A stretch of DNA of 64,000 nt from the NCBI GenBank assembly GCA_910583785.1, contig CAJTZK010000001.1:62001-126000 (forward strand), read 5' to 3'. The notes under the pieces are model-generated. The model saw nothing but the letters and a program-made list of their open reading frames with translations, was not told the DNA's origin and ran no database searches. Both the position numbers and the translations under genes were made by a program. Shown in pieces: positions 9,300 through 16,550 of the stretch (position 1 is the stretch's first letter; every line of letters starts with the position of its first letter). This DNA comes from an uncultured Oscillibacter sp. (GTDB lineage Bacteria > Bacillota > Clostridia > Oscillospirales > Oscillospiraceae).

Positions 9300-9662
9300 A
9301 TGGATTACACGATTCTCATGTTGATCGTCATGGTGGCGGTCATGTATTTCCTGATGATCCGCCCAGAAAACAAGCGGAAGAAAAAGGCCCAGGAAATGCG
9401 GGACAGCCTGAAAAAGGGCGATGTCATCACCTCCATCGGCGGCATCGTCGGAAAAATTGTTTCCGTCGGCAAGGAGACCATTGTCATCGAGACCAGCGAC
9501 GACCGGGTCCGCATGGAGCTGACCAAGTGGGCCGTCAGCTCTGTGGGCGTTCAGGGCGGCGAGCAGCCCGAGGAGAAGAAGGAAGAGAAGAAACCCGCCA
9601 AGAAGGAAGAGGAGAAAAAGGAATCCGACGGCGGAAAGAGCGATTGGAACCCTGAGATTTAA
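9300..9662 (+). CDS. yajC: YajC, preprotein translocase accessory subunit
   Basis: 120 residues. One N-terminal membrane segment (residues 4-21), then R-P-E-N-K-R-K-K-K, the G-D-V-I-T-S-I-G-G-I-V-G-K-I motif and a soluble beta domain, as in YajC of the Sec-DF-YajC complex. The C-terminal 30 residues are almost all Lys/Glu/Pro, a charged tail longer than in E. coli YajC. ATG 9300 follows AAGGAAGGAAG. The partner secD/secF genes are not next to it here. Confidence 0.92.
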   Translation: MDYTILMLIVMVAVMYFLMIRPENKRKKKAQEMRDSLKKGDVITSIGGIVGKIVSVGKETIVIETSDDRVRMELTKWAVSSVGVQGGEQPEEKKEEKKPAKKEEEKKESDGGKSDWNPEI

Positions 9663-9698
9663 GACCCGGATTTGTCCCATTCCAGACGCATAAAAACA

Positions 9699-9750
9699 CC
9701 CTCCCAAAGAATATGCTTTTCCAAGAGCATGTTTCGAGGGAGGATTTTTT
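9699..9750 (+). terminator. Terminator-like hairpin overlapping the next gene's ribosome site
   Basis: CCCTCCC at 9699-9705 can pair with GGGAGG at 9738-9743, with a smaller inner stem from A-T-G-C-T and A-G-C-A-T. Six T follow directly (9745-9750), then the ATG at 9751. The 3' arm is also the only Shine-Dalgarno sequence of that gene, so one structure could both stop transcription and hide the ribosome site. Confidence 0.7.
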
Positions 9751-10140
9751 ATGGCGAAAGGACGAAAAAAACCAGCCGTATGGCAGGGGTTCCTGGCGGG
9801 GAGCTTGCTGTCTCTGGGAGTGTACCTGCTGGGTTTGCTGTTTTTGACGCTGCTGCTGGTAAAGGGCACGCTGTCGGAAAATGGGAGCTTTCCCATGGTG
9901 GCGGCACTGTGCGTCCTAGCCACCCTGTCCGGGGGGCTACTGACGGTACGCCTGACTCTCCAAAGGGCGGGGGGCGTGCTGACGGCGGTTGTCTTCCTGT
10001 CCGTCCTGCTTTTGGCAGGGCTGGGTATCTGGGAGGAAATTGCCTGGCTGGGCCGGGGCGGCATCCTGCTGCTGTGCGGCCTGGCCGGGGGACTGCTGGC
10101 GGGAGTAGCAGGACCCAAGGGCCGCCGCCGGAGGAAGTAA
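9751..10140 (+). CDS. TIGR04086 family small membrane protein
   Basis: 129 residues with four hydrophobic segments (about 13-37, 48-66, 73-90, 98-120) and strongly basic ends (K-G-R-K-K and K-G-R-R-R-R-K). Size, topology and position after yajC fit the TIGR04086 family of Clostridia, whose function is not known. Translation must start from ATG 9751 using GGGAGG within the preceding hairpin. Termini would face the cytoplasm by the positive-inside rule. Confidence 0.75.
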   Translation: MAKGRKKPAVWQGFLAGSLLSLGVYLLGLLFLTLLLVKGTLSENGSFPMVAALCVLATLSGGLLTVRLTLQRAGGVLTAVVFLSVLLLAGLGIWEEIAWLGRGGILLLCGLAGGLLAGVAGPKGRRRRK

Positions 10141-10584
10141 GAAAAGAGGCTTCTTGTTGGATTGCACAAAAACGGCGTGTTTCCCCCGCGTTCCTCTCCG
10201 GCGGCAGAACCAGGCCGCCGCCGGAGAGGGAAGGGGGGAGGCGGCAGATATGGGACCTGCCTGCAGGGCCGCCCCCAAATGTGGGCGGCGGCGGATGAGA
10301 CTCGGAGTTCTGTTCCACCCATTCCCTCAAGTTTACATAATACAGTTTACATAATATTTTGTGATAAATTCCAAAAAATATGCTTTTTGGGGGAAAGATC
10401 TTGCGGAAAGCGGGAAAATAAGCTATATTGTATGTACAAACAAATGTCACCTAGTATCACACCTTCTCCCTTGCCTCTGCTGGCAGGAGGGTGTTTTCTT
10501 ATCTGATGGCTGATTCACCCGGCTTTTTCTGAAACGCGTATAAGCGGCCGCTTCCTCTCATAGGATGAGATGAGGTGAGGCGGT
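10141..10584. other. 444-bp non-coding gap with hairpin, tandem repeat and short transcription unit
   Basis: No convincing gene. Seen: a perfect 12-bp GC-rich inverted repeat (10194-10205 with 10217-10228) without a T run; a tandem 13-base repeat A-G-T-T-T-A-C-A-T-A-A-T-A at 10330-10342 and 10344-10356; then a promoter and a terminator-like hairpin described separately. The left part is GC-rich and the right part AT-rich. Confidence 0.6.
10401..10500 (+). ncRNA. Candidate short RNA or leader upstream of spoIIM
   Basis: TTGCGG at 10401-10406, 17-bp spacer and TATATT at 10424-10429 make a plausible promoter. About 25 bases after the expected start (near 10436) begins an imperfect hairpin, roughly 10459-10492, followed by TTTTCTT. 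The product would be about 60 nt. No coding frame fits. It may be a free small RNA or a regulated leader of spoIIM; no known RNA family recognised. Confidence 0.35.
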
Positions 10585-11211
10585 TTGAAGTGGAAGAGGC
10601 GGGAAGTGACGGAGTGGAGGCGGCAGCTGTCCCGCCTATTGTTTCTGGCGTTGTTTTTTTTCGCTGGCATTGTTTTGGGACAGGTTTTTTCCAGCCGCGT
10701 TCCGGACGCCACGGGTGATGAGCTGGCCCGCTACCTGACGGATTTTTTGAAGCTGGGGGAGGGAGACCCGGCCCCCCGGACGGTTCTGTCGGCGGCGGCG
10801 CTCTATTTCCGTTATCCTCTGGCGGCGTTTTTGCTGAGCTTTGCCTCCATCGGCGTGCTGCTGCTGCCGCTGGTAACAGGGGCTTTCGGCTTTTTCTTGT
10901 CCTTTTCCGTCTGCTGCTTCACGGCGGCTTTCGGCCCCGGCGGGGTGCTGCTGGCGCTGGCGGTGTTCGGCCTCCGGTGCGCGGTGACGCTGCCCTGTTA
11001 TTTCCTGCTGGCGGTCCCGGCGCTGGAACGCTCTGCGGCCCTGGCCTGTTTGTCCCTGGGGGGCGGGCGGCGCTCCGCTCCGGTGGACTATGGCCGGAAG
11101 TGGTGGAGCCGGCTGGCGGTGATCTCCGGGGCGCTGGCGGCAGGGATGTGTGCCGACCTGACGCTGGCCCCTTGGGTCCTGCGCCAGCTTTTGGAACGGA
11201 TACTGGCCTGA
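10585..11211 (+). CDS. spoIIM: Stage II sporulation protein M-like membrane protein
   Basis: 208 residues, close to B. subtilis SpoIIM (about 212). One N-terminal membrane segment after a basic start, an extracytoplasmic loop, then four hydrophobic segments (about 78-100, 103-123, 128-148, 178-200). Family knowledge: SpoIIM is in the DMP complex with SpoIID and SpoIIP, needed for septal peptidoglycan thinning and engulfment. The start is TTG at 10585 after GAGGTGAGGCGG. In B. subtilis, spoIIM also lies close to xerD, as here. Identity rests on topology and context, since the sequence is diverged. Confidence 0.75.
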   Translation: MKWKRREVTEWRRQLSRLLFLALFFFAGIVLGQVFSSRVPDATGDELARYLTDFLKLGEGDPAPRTVLSAAALYFRYPLAAFLLSFASIGVLLLPLVTGAFGFFLSFSVCCFTAAFGPGGVLLALAVFGLRCAVTLPCYFLLAVPALERSAALACLSLGGGRRSAPVDYGRKWWSRLAVISGALAAGMCADLTLAPWVLRQLLERILA

Positions 11212-11296
11212 TGGGAAACACCGCCTTGGAAGGGCAAAACTGGTAAAGAGAGAAGGGATTGTTACGGACGAGATCGCGCGTTATGGGGAGTACCTG

Positions 11297-12142
11297 GTGC
11301 GGGAGAAGCACGCCTCCCAAAATACCGTGGCCTCCTATCTGCGGGATGTCACCCAGTTTGCGGACTATTTGAACCTCCGGGGACCGGGGCTGCTGGAGGC
11401 TACCGCCGAGACAGTCCAGTCCTACATGGACTGGATGCTGAGCCGGGGCAAATCCGCCGCCTCCGTCACCCGCTTCCTGGCCTCTGTGAAATCCTTCTAC
11501 AACTTTCAGATGTTCAGCGGCCGGGTAAAAGACAACCCCGCTAAAGGCGTGACCGCTGCCAAGGTGAAGCGGAAATATCCGGAGATCCTGACCTCCAAAG
11601 AGGTGGACCTGTTTCTGGAACAGCCACAGTGCGTGGATGCCAAGGGGTTCCGGGACCATGCCATGCTAGAGCTGCTGTACGCCACGGGCATCCGGGTCAG
11701 CGAGCTGATCACGCTGGACCTGGACGACCTGAATCTGGCCGCTGGCTTTATCCACTGTTCCAGCAAGGGCAAGGAGCGGATCATCCCCCTGTACCGCACG
11801 GCAGTAAAGGCCCTTCAGGACTATGTCTGGAAAATAAGGCCCCAGCTGGTGCCCGGCGAGGAGGAGACCGCCCTCTTTGTCAACATGAACGGGGAGCGGA
11901 TGAGCCGCCAGGGCTTTTGGAAGATCATCAAGTATTATCAGGGGAAGGCAGGCATTGAGAAAGAGATCACCCCCCATACCCTGCGGCACTCCTTCGCGGC
12001 GCACCTGCTGGAGAATGGAGCGGACCTGCGGTCCATCCAGGAGATGCTGGGCCATGCGGATATTTCCTCCACGCAGATTTACACCCATGTGGTAAGGGGA
12101 AATTTGAAGGATGTTTACCAGAAAGCCCATCCCAGGGCATGA
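11297..12142 (+). CDS. xerD: Tyrosine recombinase, XerD-like
   Basis: At least 281 residues. N-terminal SAM-like DNA-binding domain (N-T-V-A-S-Y-L-R-D) and a C-terminal catalytic domain with R in A-T-G-I-R-V-S-E-L, K in S-K-G-K-E-R, H-x-x-R in H-T-L-R-H-S-F-A, late H in L-G-H-A-D-I and Y in T-Q-I-Y-T-H. This resolves chromosome dimers at dif with a XerC partner. The listed GTG start cuts into the first helix: homologous residues D-E-I-A-R-Y-G-E-Y-L are encoded upstream from about 11258 in the same frame, but no ATG, GTG or TTG lies there, so the start is unclear. Follows spoIIM as in Bacillus. Confidence 0.85.
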   Translation: MREKHASQNTVASYLRDVTQFADYLNLRGPGLLEATAETVQSYMDWMLSRGKSAASVTRFLASVKSFYNFQMFSGRVKDNPAKGVTAAKVKRKYPEILTSKEVDLFLEQPQCVDAKGFRDHAMLELLYATGIRVSELITLDLDDLNLAAGFIHCSSKGKERIIPLYRTAVKALQDYVWKIRPQLVPGEEETALFVNMNGERMSRQGFWKIIKYYQGKAGIEKEITPHTLRHSFAAHLLENGADLRSIQEMLGHADISSTQIYTHVVRGNLKDVYQKAHPRA

Positions 12143-12162
12143 GGGATACTTAATACAGGGAG

Positions 12163-12193
12163 AAGGCGCTGCCAATTTGGCAGCGCCTTTTTT
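12163..12193 (+). terminator. Terminator after xerD-like gene
   Basis: Perfect 12-bp stem 12163-12174 with 12178-12189, three-base loop, six T at 12188-12193. Confidence 0.9.
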
Positions 12194-12398
12194 GAGATGA
12201 GGAAAGCAATTGGGCCCGGCTGGACCGCCCCTGCGGCGGCCGGGCCAGCGCTTAATAGATTGGCCAAGGCGCGGGGCCCCTGGCGGGAGTGTCCGGCACG
12301 GATATGTTATTCCGTAGGGGCGGACGCGCAGGCCCGCCCTTACGCCGCGTTCCTCTTGTAAAATACGCGAGGGGACGCTCCCTCTTCTGTTTTTCCTG
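12194..12398. other. GC-rich intergenic stretch with repeat-like palindromes
   Basis: With flanking sites this gene-free gap is 316 bp. It is very GC-rich and holds G-G-G-C-G-G-A-C-G-C followed by G-C-C-C-G-C-C-C (about 12316-12342), which resembles short interspersed palindromic elements of gut Clostridia. No second full copy is seen in this window, so the repeat status is unproven. No gene is visible. Confidence 0.4.
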
Positions 12399-12427
12399 TT
12401 GCGCTTCCCGGTTAAATTTGCTATACT
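12399..12427 (+). promoter_or_regulatory. Promoter of ruvC-ruvA
   Basis: TTGCGC at 12399-12404, 17-bp spacer, TATACT at 12422-12427, 32 bp before the ruvC start. Confidence 0.65.
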
Positions 12428-12458
12428 GACTAAGAATGCAAGCCGAAAGGGGCGGAGT

Positions 12459-12968
12459 ATGCGGATATTAGGCATTGACCCCGGCTTCGCCACCATCGGC
12501 TTTGGACTGGTGGAGGCGGAGCGGGGACAGTCCCGGATGGTGACCTATGGGGCCATCACCACTCCGGCGGGGCTGCCCCTAAGCCGGAGGCTCTATCAGA
12601 TCGGAACCGATATGGAGGACTTAATCGGCCAGCTGAAGCCTGACGTCATCTCCATCGAGGAACTGTTTTTCAATACCAACATCACCACGGGCATCGCCGT
12701 GGCCCACGGCAGGGGGGTCCTGCTCTACGCCGCCGAGAAGTACGGCGTCCCCCTGTACGAATACACCCCCTCCCAGGTGAAGCTGGCGGTAACAGGTTAC
12801 GGCAAAGCGGAAAAGCGGCAGGTAATGGATATGACACGGCGTCTTTTAAAGCTGAAAAAAGTTCCCCGGCCCGACGATGCCGCTGACGCCCTGGCCTTGG
12901 CCCTGTGCCACGCCAGGAGCTTTACCTCCCGGCTGCCCCGGGAGAGCGGTGCGCCGGAGACGGTTTGA
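12459..12968 (+). CDS. ruvC: Holliday junction endonuclease RuvC
   Basis: 169 residues. Acidic catalytic residues of the RNase H-like fold are visible: D7 in I-L-G-I-D-P-G-F-A, E67-E68 in S-I-E-E-L-F-F, and the D-D-A-A-D-A-L-A motif near 141-148. RuvC cuts Holliday junctions in DNA repair and recombination. Start ATG 12459 follows GGGGCGGAG. Its TGA is 20 bp before ruvA, so the two are one transcript. Conventional length. Confidence 0.95.
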   Translation: MRILGIDPGFATIGFGLVEAERGQSRMVTYGAITTPAGLPLSRRLYQIGTDMEDLIGQLKPDVISIEELFFNTNITTGIAVAHGRGVLLYAAEKYGVPLYEYTPSQVKLAVTGYGKAEKRQVMDMTRRLLKLKKVPRPDDAADALALALCHARSFTSRLPRESGAPETV

Positions 12969-12988
12969 CCAGGAGAAAGGAAACCAAT

Positions 12989-13594
12989 ATGTTTTACTAT
13001 CTGGAAGGCACGGTGGAAGAGCTTCTGCCCTACTTGGCGGTGATCGACTGCGGGGGCGTGGGCTATGCCTGCAAAACCACGAACAACACTTTGTCCTCTT
13101 TGAAGAAGGGCCAGCGGAAAAAGCTCTACACCTATCTGAACGTGGCAGAGAACCTCTTTGAGCTCTACGGCTTTGCCACCCAGAGCGAGCTGAACAGCTT
13201 CAAGCTGCTGATCGGCGTCTCCGGCGTGGGGCCCAAGGCGGCGCTGGCCATCCTGTCCTCCGGCACGCCGGAGACCCTGGCCCTGGCCATTGTCACCGGG
13301 GACGAAAAGGCCCTGACCGCCGCGCCGGGGGTGGGGAAGAAGATTGCCCAGCGCATCATTCTGGAGCTGAAGGACAAAATGGCAAAGGAGACCGCCGGGG
13401 GGCTGGACTTCTCTGGCGGCCGGGGGGCGCCCCCTCCGGCGGTGTTTGGGAACAAGGCCACAGAGGCCGCCCAGGCCCTGGCGGTGCTGGGCTACTCCAG
13501 CCAGGAGGTTTCCGTAGCTTTGAAGGGCCTGGATATGGACCAGCCGCTGGAGGAGATCATCCGGCAGGGCCTGAAACGAATGGTAAAGCCCTAA
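12989..13594 (+). CDS. ruvA: Holliday junction helicase subunit RuvA
   Basis: 201 residues. N-terminal OB fold (M-F-Y-Y-L-E-G-T-V-E), helix-hairpin-helix motifs I-G-V-S-G-V-G-P-K-A-A-L and A-P-G-V-G-K-K-I-A-Q-R, flexible linker and a C-terminal domain III (A-A-Q-A-L-A-V-L-G-Y) that contacts RuvB. Start ATG 12989 follows AGGAGAAAGG. Unlike the usual ruvAB pair, ruvB is 756 bp further on, after two small unrelated genes. Confidence 0.95.
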   Translation: MFYYLEGTVEELLPYLAVIDCGGVGYACKTTNNTLSSLKKGQRKKLYTYLNVAENLFELYGFATQSELNSFKLLIGVSGVGPKAALAILSSGTPETLALAIVTGDEKALTAAPGVGKKIAQRIILELKDKMAKETAGGLDFSGGRGAPPPAVFGNKATEAAQALAVLGYSSQEVSVALKGLDMDQPLEEIIRQGLKRMVKP

Positions 13595-13751
13595 ATCTCC
13601 TTGGTTTTCAACATGTGTATAGTTTATTAACTTTACAGTAAGCTGGTGTCTTTTTTGGGAAAGGCGTTCCAGGGAAAGCTTGAATGCAATGAAAAGGTAA
13701 AGCACTTTACATGTACAGCCTTGCTGCGGGACGAAAAAGGAGGCGGTTTCT

Positions 13752-14084
13752 ATGGCAAAATACGAACACAGCTTTCGCGGAAATTTTGATGAGGCCTTAA
13801 ACTCGCTCCACCAGGGTATCCTGGGCGGCAGCGTTACCGCCAGCTACGAAGACGGCAGCGACTATGCCTCCGGCGGCGTCCGCTTGGCGGTCCGGGTCTA
13901 TGAGCGGTACAGCATGGCCGGAGGGAACCGTCTCAGCCTGACGCTGACGCTGGCGGGGCAGGGGGAGGACCTCTTTCTCTCCGCCATCGCGGCCGGGGGC
14001 AGCCAGGGAATGTTCCTCAAATTCAACACCTTTGGCGAGGAGGCGTTCCTGGACAAAGTGCGGGAACTGGCCTGCCAGCTGTGA
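13752..14084 (+). CDS. DUF6054 family protein
   Basis: 110 residues, no membrane segment. Motifs seen: F-D-E-A-L-N near the start, S-Y-E-D-G-S-D-Y, V-R-V-Y-E-R-Y-S-M-A-G-G-N-R and F-N-T-F-G-E-E-A-F-L. These fit DUF6054 proteins of Clostridia; function is unknown. AAAGGAGGCGG before ATG 13752 gives a clear start. It is inserted between ruvA and ruvB in the same direction. Confidence 0.7.
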   Translation: MAKYEHSFRGNFDEALNSLHQGILGGSVTASYEDGSDYASGGVRLAVRVYERYSMAGGNRLSLTLTLAGQGEDLFLSAIAAGGSQGMFLKFNTFGEEAFLDKVRELACQL

Positions 14085-14109
14085 CCGCTGAACACGGAGG
14101 GGAGGCGCC

Positions 14110-14322
14110 ATGATTTTATCCAGGCTGATTACCCTTGGATTTTTGGGGAGCATTTTTGCGATGTTCCGCTTTGCCCGGTACTGCCGCCTGCTGAATAGCT
14201 GGGACCTGGAACCGGAAGAAGCGGAGCGGTATCAGGTCAAGGCCCGGCGGTGGCTCGCGGCCATAGGCGTCTTTTGGGGCGTGGTGGCGCTGTCCTTCGC
14301 TGCGGGTCTCTTCATGCGGTAA
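14110..14322 (+). CDS. Small two-segment membrane protein, unknown
   Basis: 70 residues. Hydrophobic residues 2-20 and 49-68 flank an acidic amphipathic middle (W-D-L-E-P-E-E-A-E-R-Y). GGAGGGGAGGC precedes ATG 14110. The gene is 28 bp before ruvB and probably part of the same transcript. No family recognised. Confidence 0.55.
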   Translation: MILSRLITLGFLGSIFAMFRFARYCRLLNSWDLEPEEAERYQVKARRWLAAIGVFWGVVALSFAAGLFMR

Positions 14323-14349
14323 AATTTCCCGGGAAAAGGACGTGAGCGT

Positions 14350-15411
14350 TTGAGCATCGACTTTGGAAGCGATATCTATGAGGGACCCATTGTGGCGAAG
14401 ACATTTCTCCAGGAAGACGCCCAGGAGGGTTCTCTGCGGCCGAAGAGCCTGCGGGAGTATATCGGCCAGGAGAAAGCCAAGGAAAATCTCTCCATTTTCA
14501 TCGAGGCGGCCCGGAAGCGGGAGGAGTCCCTGGACCACGTCCTGCTCCATGGCCCCCCGGGCCTGGGCAAGACCACCCTGGCGGGCATCATTGCCCAGGA
14601 GATGGGGGTCCATATCCGCATTACCTCCGGCCCTGCTATAGAGAAGCCCGGGGACCTGGCGGCGCTGTTGACCAACCTGAACGAAGGGGACATCCTTTTC
14701 GTGGACGAAATCCACCGCCTGAACCGATCTGTGGAGGAGATTTTATATCCTGCCATGGAGGACTACGTGCTGGACATCATCGTGGGAAAGGGGCCCTCCG
14801 CCAATTCCATCCGGCTGGACCTGCCCAAGTTCACCCTCATTGGGGCCACTACCCGGGCGGGACAGCTCTCCGCGCCCCTGCGGGACCGTTTCGGCGTGAC
14901 GCTGCGGCTGGAGCTCTACACGCCGGAGGAGCTGGCGGGAATCGTCACCCGGTCTGCCGGGATTTTAAATGTGGACATTGTACCGGAGGGGGCCTATGAG
15001 ATTGCCCGGCGGTCCCGGGGCACCCCCCGGATCGCCAACCGGATGCTCCGCCGGGTCCGGGACTTCGCCCAGGTACGGGCCGATGGAGTTATTACCAAAG
15101 ATGTGGCGGACCAGGCCCTCTGCGCCCTGGAGATTGATTATTTGGGCCTGGACCCGGTGGACCGGAGGATGATGGAGGCCATCATTGAAAACTACGGCGG
15201 CGGCCCCGTGGGCCTGGAGACCCTGGCGGCCACCATTGGGGAGGAGTCCGTTACCCTGGAGGACGTTTACGAGCCTTATTTGATGCAGCTGGGCTTCTTG
15301 ACCCGGACGCCCCGGGGGCGCTGCGTGACGCAGAAGGCCTACCAGCACCTGCATAAGCCCATCCCTGGCGGCGCGGTTCCGGAGGATGCGATGGAGCAGC
15401 TGTCGCTATGA
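14350..15411 (+). CDS. ruvB: Holliday junction ATPase RuvB
   Basis: 353 residues. AAA+ ATPase: Walker A G-P-P-G-L-G-K-T-T-L-A near residues 63-73, Walker B L-F-V-D-E-I-H-R-L near 116-124, sensor region G-A-T-T-R-A-G near 165-171, arginine finger R-D-R-F-G, and a C-terminal winged helix ending in T-P-R-G-R. It drives branch migration on RuvA-bound junctions. Start TTG 14350 is used, after AAAAGGACG. The stop overlaps the next start by four bases (ATGA). Confidence 0.96.
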   Translation: MSIDFGSDIYEGPIVAKTFLQEDAQEGSLRPKSLREYIGQEKAKENLSIFIEAARKREESLDHVLLHGPPGLGKTTLAGIIAQEMGVHIRITSGPAIEKPGDLAALLTNLNEGDILFVDEIHRLNRSVEEILYPAMEDYVLDIIVGKGPSANSIRLDLPKFTLIGATTRAGQLSAPLRDRFGVTLRLELYTPEELAGIVTRSAGILNVDIVPEGAYEIARRSRGTPRIANRMLRRVRDFAQVRADGVITKDVADQALCALEIDYLGLDPVDRRMMEAIIENYGGGPVGLETLAATIGEESVTLEDVYEPYLMQLGFLTRTPRGRCVTQKAYQHLHKPIPGGAVPEDAMEQLSL

Positions 15412-16160
15412 GGGATACGTATCTCTCCTCCGTCCGCCTCCGGCGGGAGCTGCCGGAGGGGAGCTATCTCCGGCGCCTGGGGCCGGTCCGGTACTTGATG
15501 GAGGGCGGCGTTCTGGACTTTGACCGCCCGGTCACCTTCCTGGTGGGGGAGAACGGAACGGGAAAGTCCACGCTGCTGGAAGGAATCGCCGTGGCCTGCG
15601 GCTTTAACCCGGAGGGCGGAACCCGGAATTTTAACTTTTCCACCCGGGCCACCCATTCCGTGCTGGGAGAGTATCTGACCCCGGCCCGGAAGCGGTATCC
15701 CAGGGATGGCTTCTTCCTCCGGGCGGAGAGCTTTTACAATGTGGCGACCAACATTGACGACATGGATGAGGAGCCCTCTTTTTCCCCGAGGCTGATTGAC
15801 AGCTACGGCGGCGTGTCCCTCCACAGCCAGTCCCACGGGGAGAGCTTCCTGGCCCTGGTCCAGAACCGTTTTGGCGGGGAGGGGTTATATCTTCTGGACG
15901 AGCCGGAGGCGGCCCTGTCGCCCTCGCGCCTCCTGACGCTGATGGGGGAGATGGACCAGCTGGTGAAGGCGGATTCCCAGTTCATCGTGGCCACCCATTC
16001 GCCGATTTTGATGGCGTTTCCCAGGGCCAGAATTTATGAGCTGAGTGAAGAGGGCGTCCGCGCGGTGGAGTACCGGGAGACGGAGCACTACCAATTGACA
16101 AAGCGCTTCCTGGACAATCCGGAGCGAATGCTGCGGTATCTTCTGGAGGAGGAAGGATGA
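15408..16160 (+). CDS. AAA ATPase, RecF/SMC-like
   Basis: 250 residues. Walker A G-E-N-G-T-G-K-S-T near residues 47-55, an S-H-G-E-S-F signature near 142-147, Walker B L-Y-L-L-D-E-P-E-A-A near 160-169 and a late T-H-S-P-I-L switch motif: an ABC-type single-domain ATPase. Families of this type handle DNA ends or phage defence toxins, but nothing here indicates a partner. Overlaps ruvB and the following gene by four bases each, so translation is likely coupled. No nuclease domain is attached. Confidence 0.8.
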   Translation: MRDTYLSSVRLRRELPEGSYLRRLGPVRYLMEGGVLDFDRPVTFLVGENGTGKSTLLEGIAVACGFNPEGGTRNFNFSTRATHSVLGEYLTPARKRYPRDGFFLRAESFYNVATNIDDMDEEPSFSPRLIDSYGGVSLHSQSHGESFLALVQNRFGGEGLYLLDEPEAALSPSRLLTLMGEMDQLVKADSQFIVATHSPILMAFPRARIYELSEEGVRAVEYRETEHYQLTKRFLDNPERMLRYLLEEEG

Positions 16161-16543
16161 CGGAGTTTTTGTTCTGGCTGTTTACGCTGGCAACCGCCCT
16201 GCTGATTCCTGGGAGCATGCTTTTCCTGGGACGGAGCTTTGCGAAAAAACCGCCGGGGGAGATCAACGGCGGCTATGGCTACCGCACGGCCCGCTCCATG
16301 CGGAACCGGCAGACCTGGGAGTTCGCCCATGCCTACAGCGGACGCTTCTGGGTCCGGGCAGGGTGGCCCACACTGGCGGTTTCTCTGGTGTGGATGGCAC
16401 TGCTGTTTGGGCGGGACATTGGCACAGTGGGGAAACTTAGCACACTTTTAGCAGGAATACAACTGGTACCGTTCCTGGCGGTGATCCCCGCCACAGAGCG
16501 GGCGCTGAGACGGGAATTTGACAATTTTGGAAGAAAGAGGTAA
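16157..16543 (+). CDS. SdpI-like small membrane protein
   Basis: 128 residues with three hydrophobic segments (about 4-24, 66-86, 92-110). The region I-N-G-G-Y-G-Y-R-T-A-R-S-M-R-N-R-Q-T-W matches the SdpI C-terminal pattern (G-x-R-T-x-x-S-x-x-N-x-x-x-W). In Bacillus, SdpI gives immunity to the SdpC toxin; many relatives, including short ones like this, have no known toxin partner and none is seen here. Confidence 0.7.
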   Translation: MTEFLFWLFTLATALLIPGSMLFLGRSFAKKPPGEINGGYGYRTARSMRNRQTWEFAHAYSGRFWVRAGWPTLAVSLVWMALLFGRDIGTVGKLSTLLAGIQLVPFLAVIPATERALRREFDNFGRKR

Positions 16544-16550
16544 CGAATTT

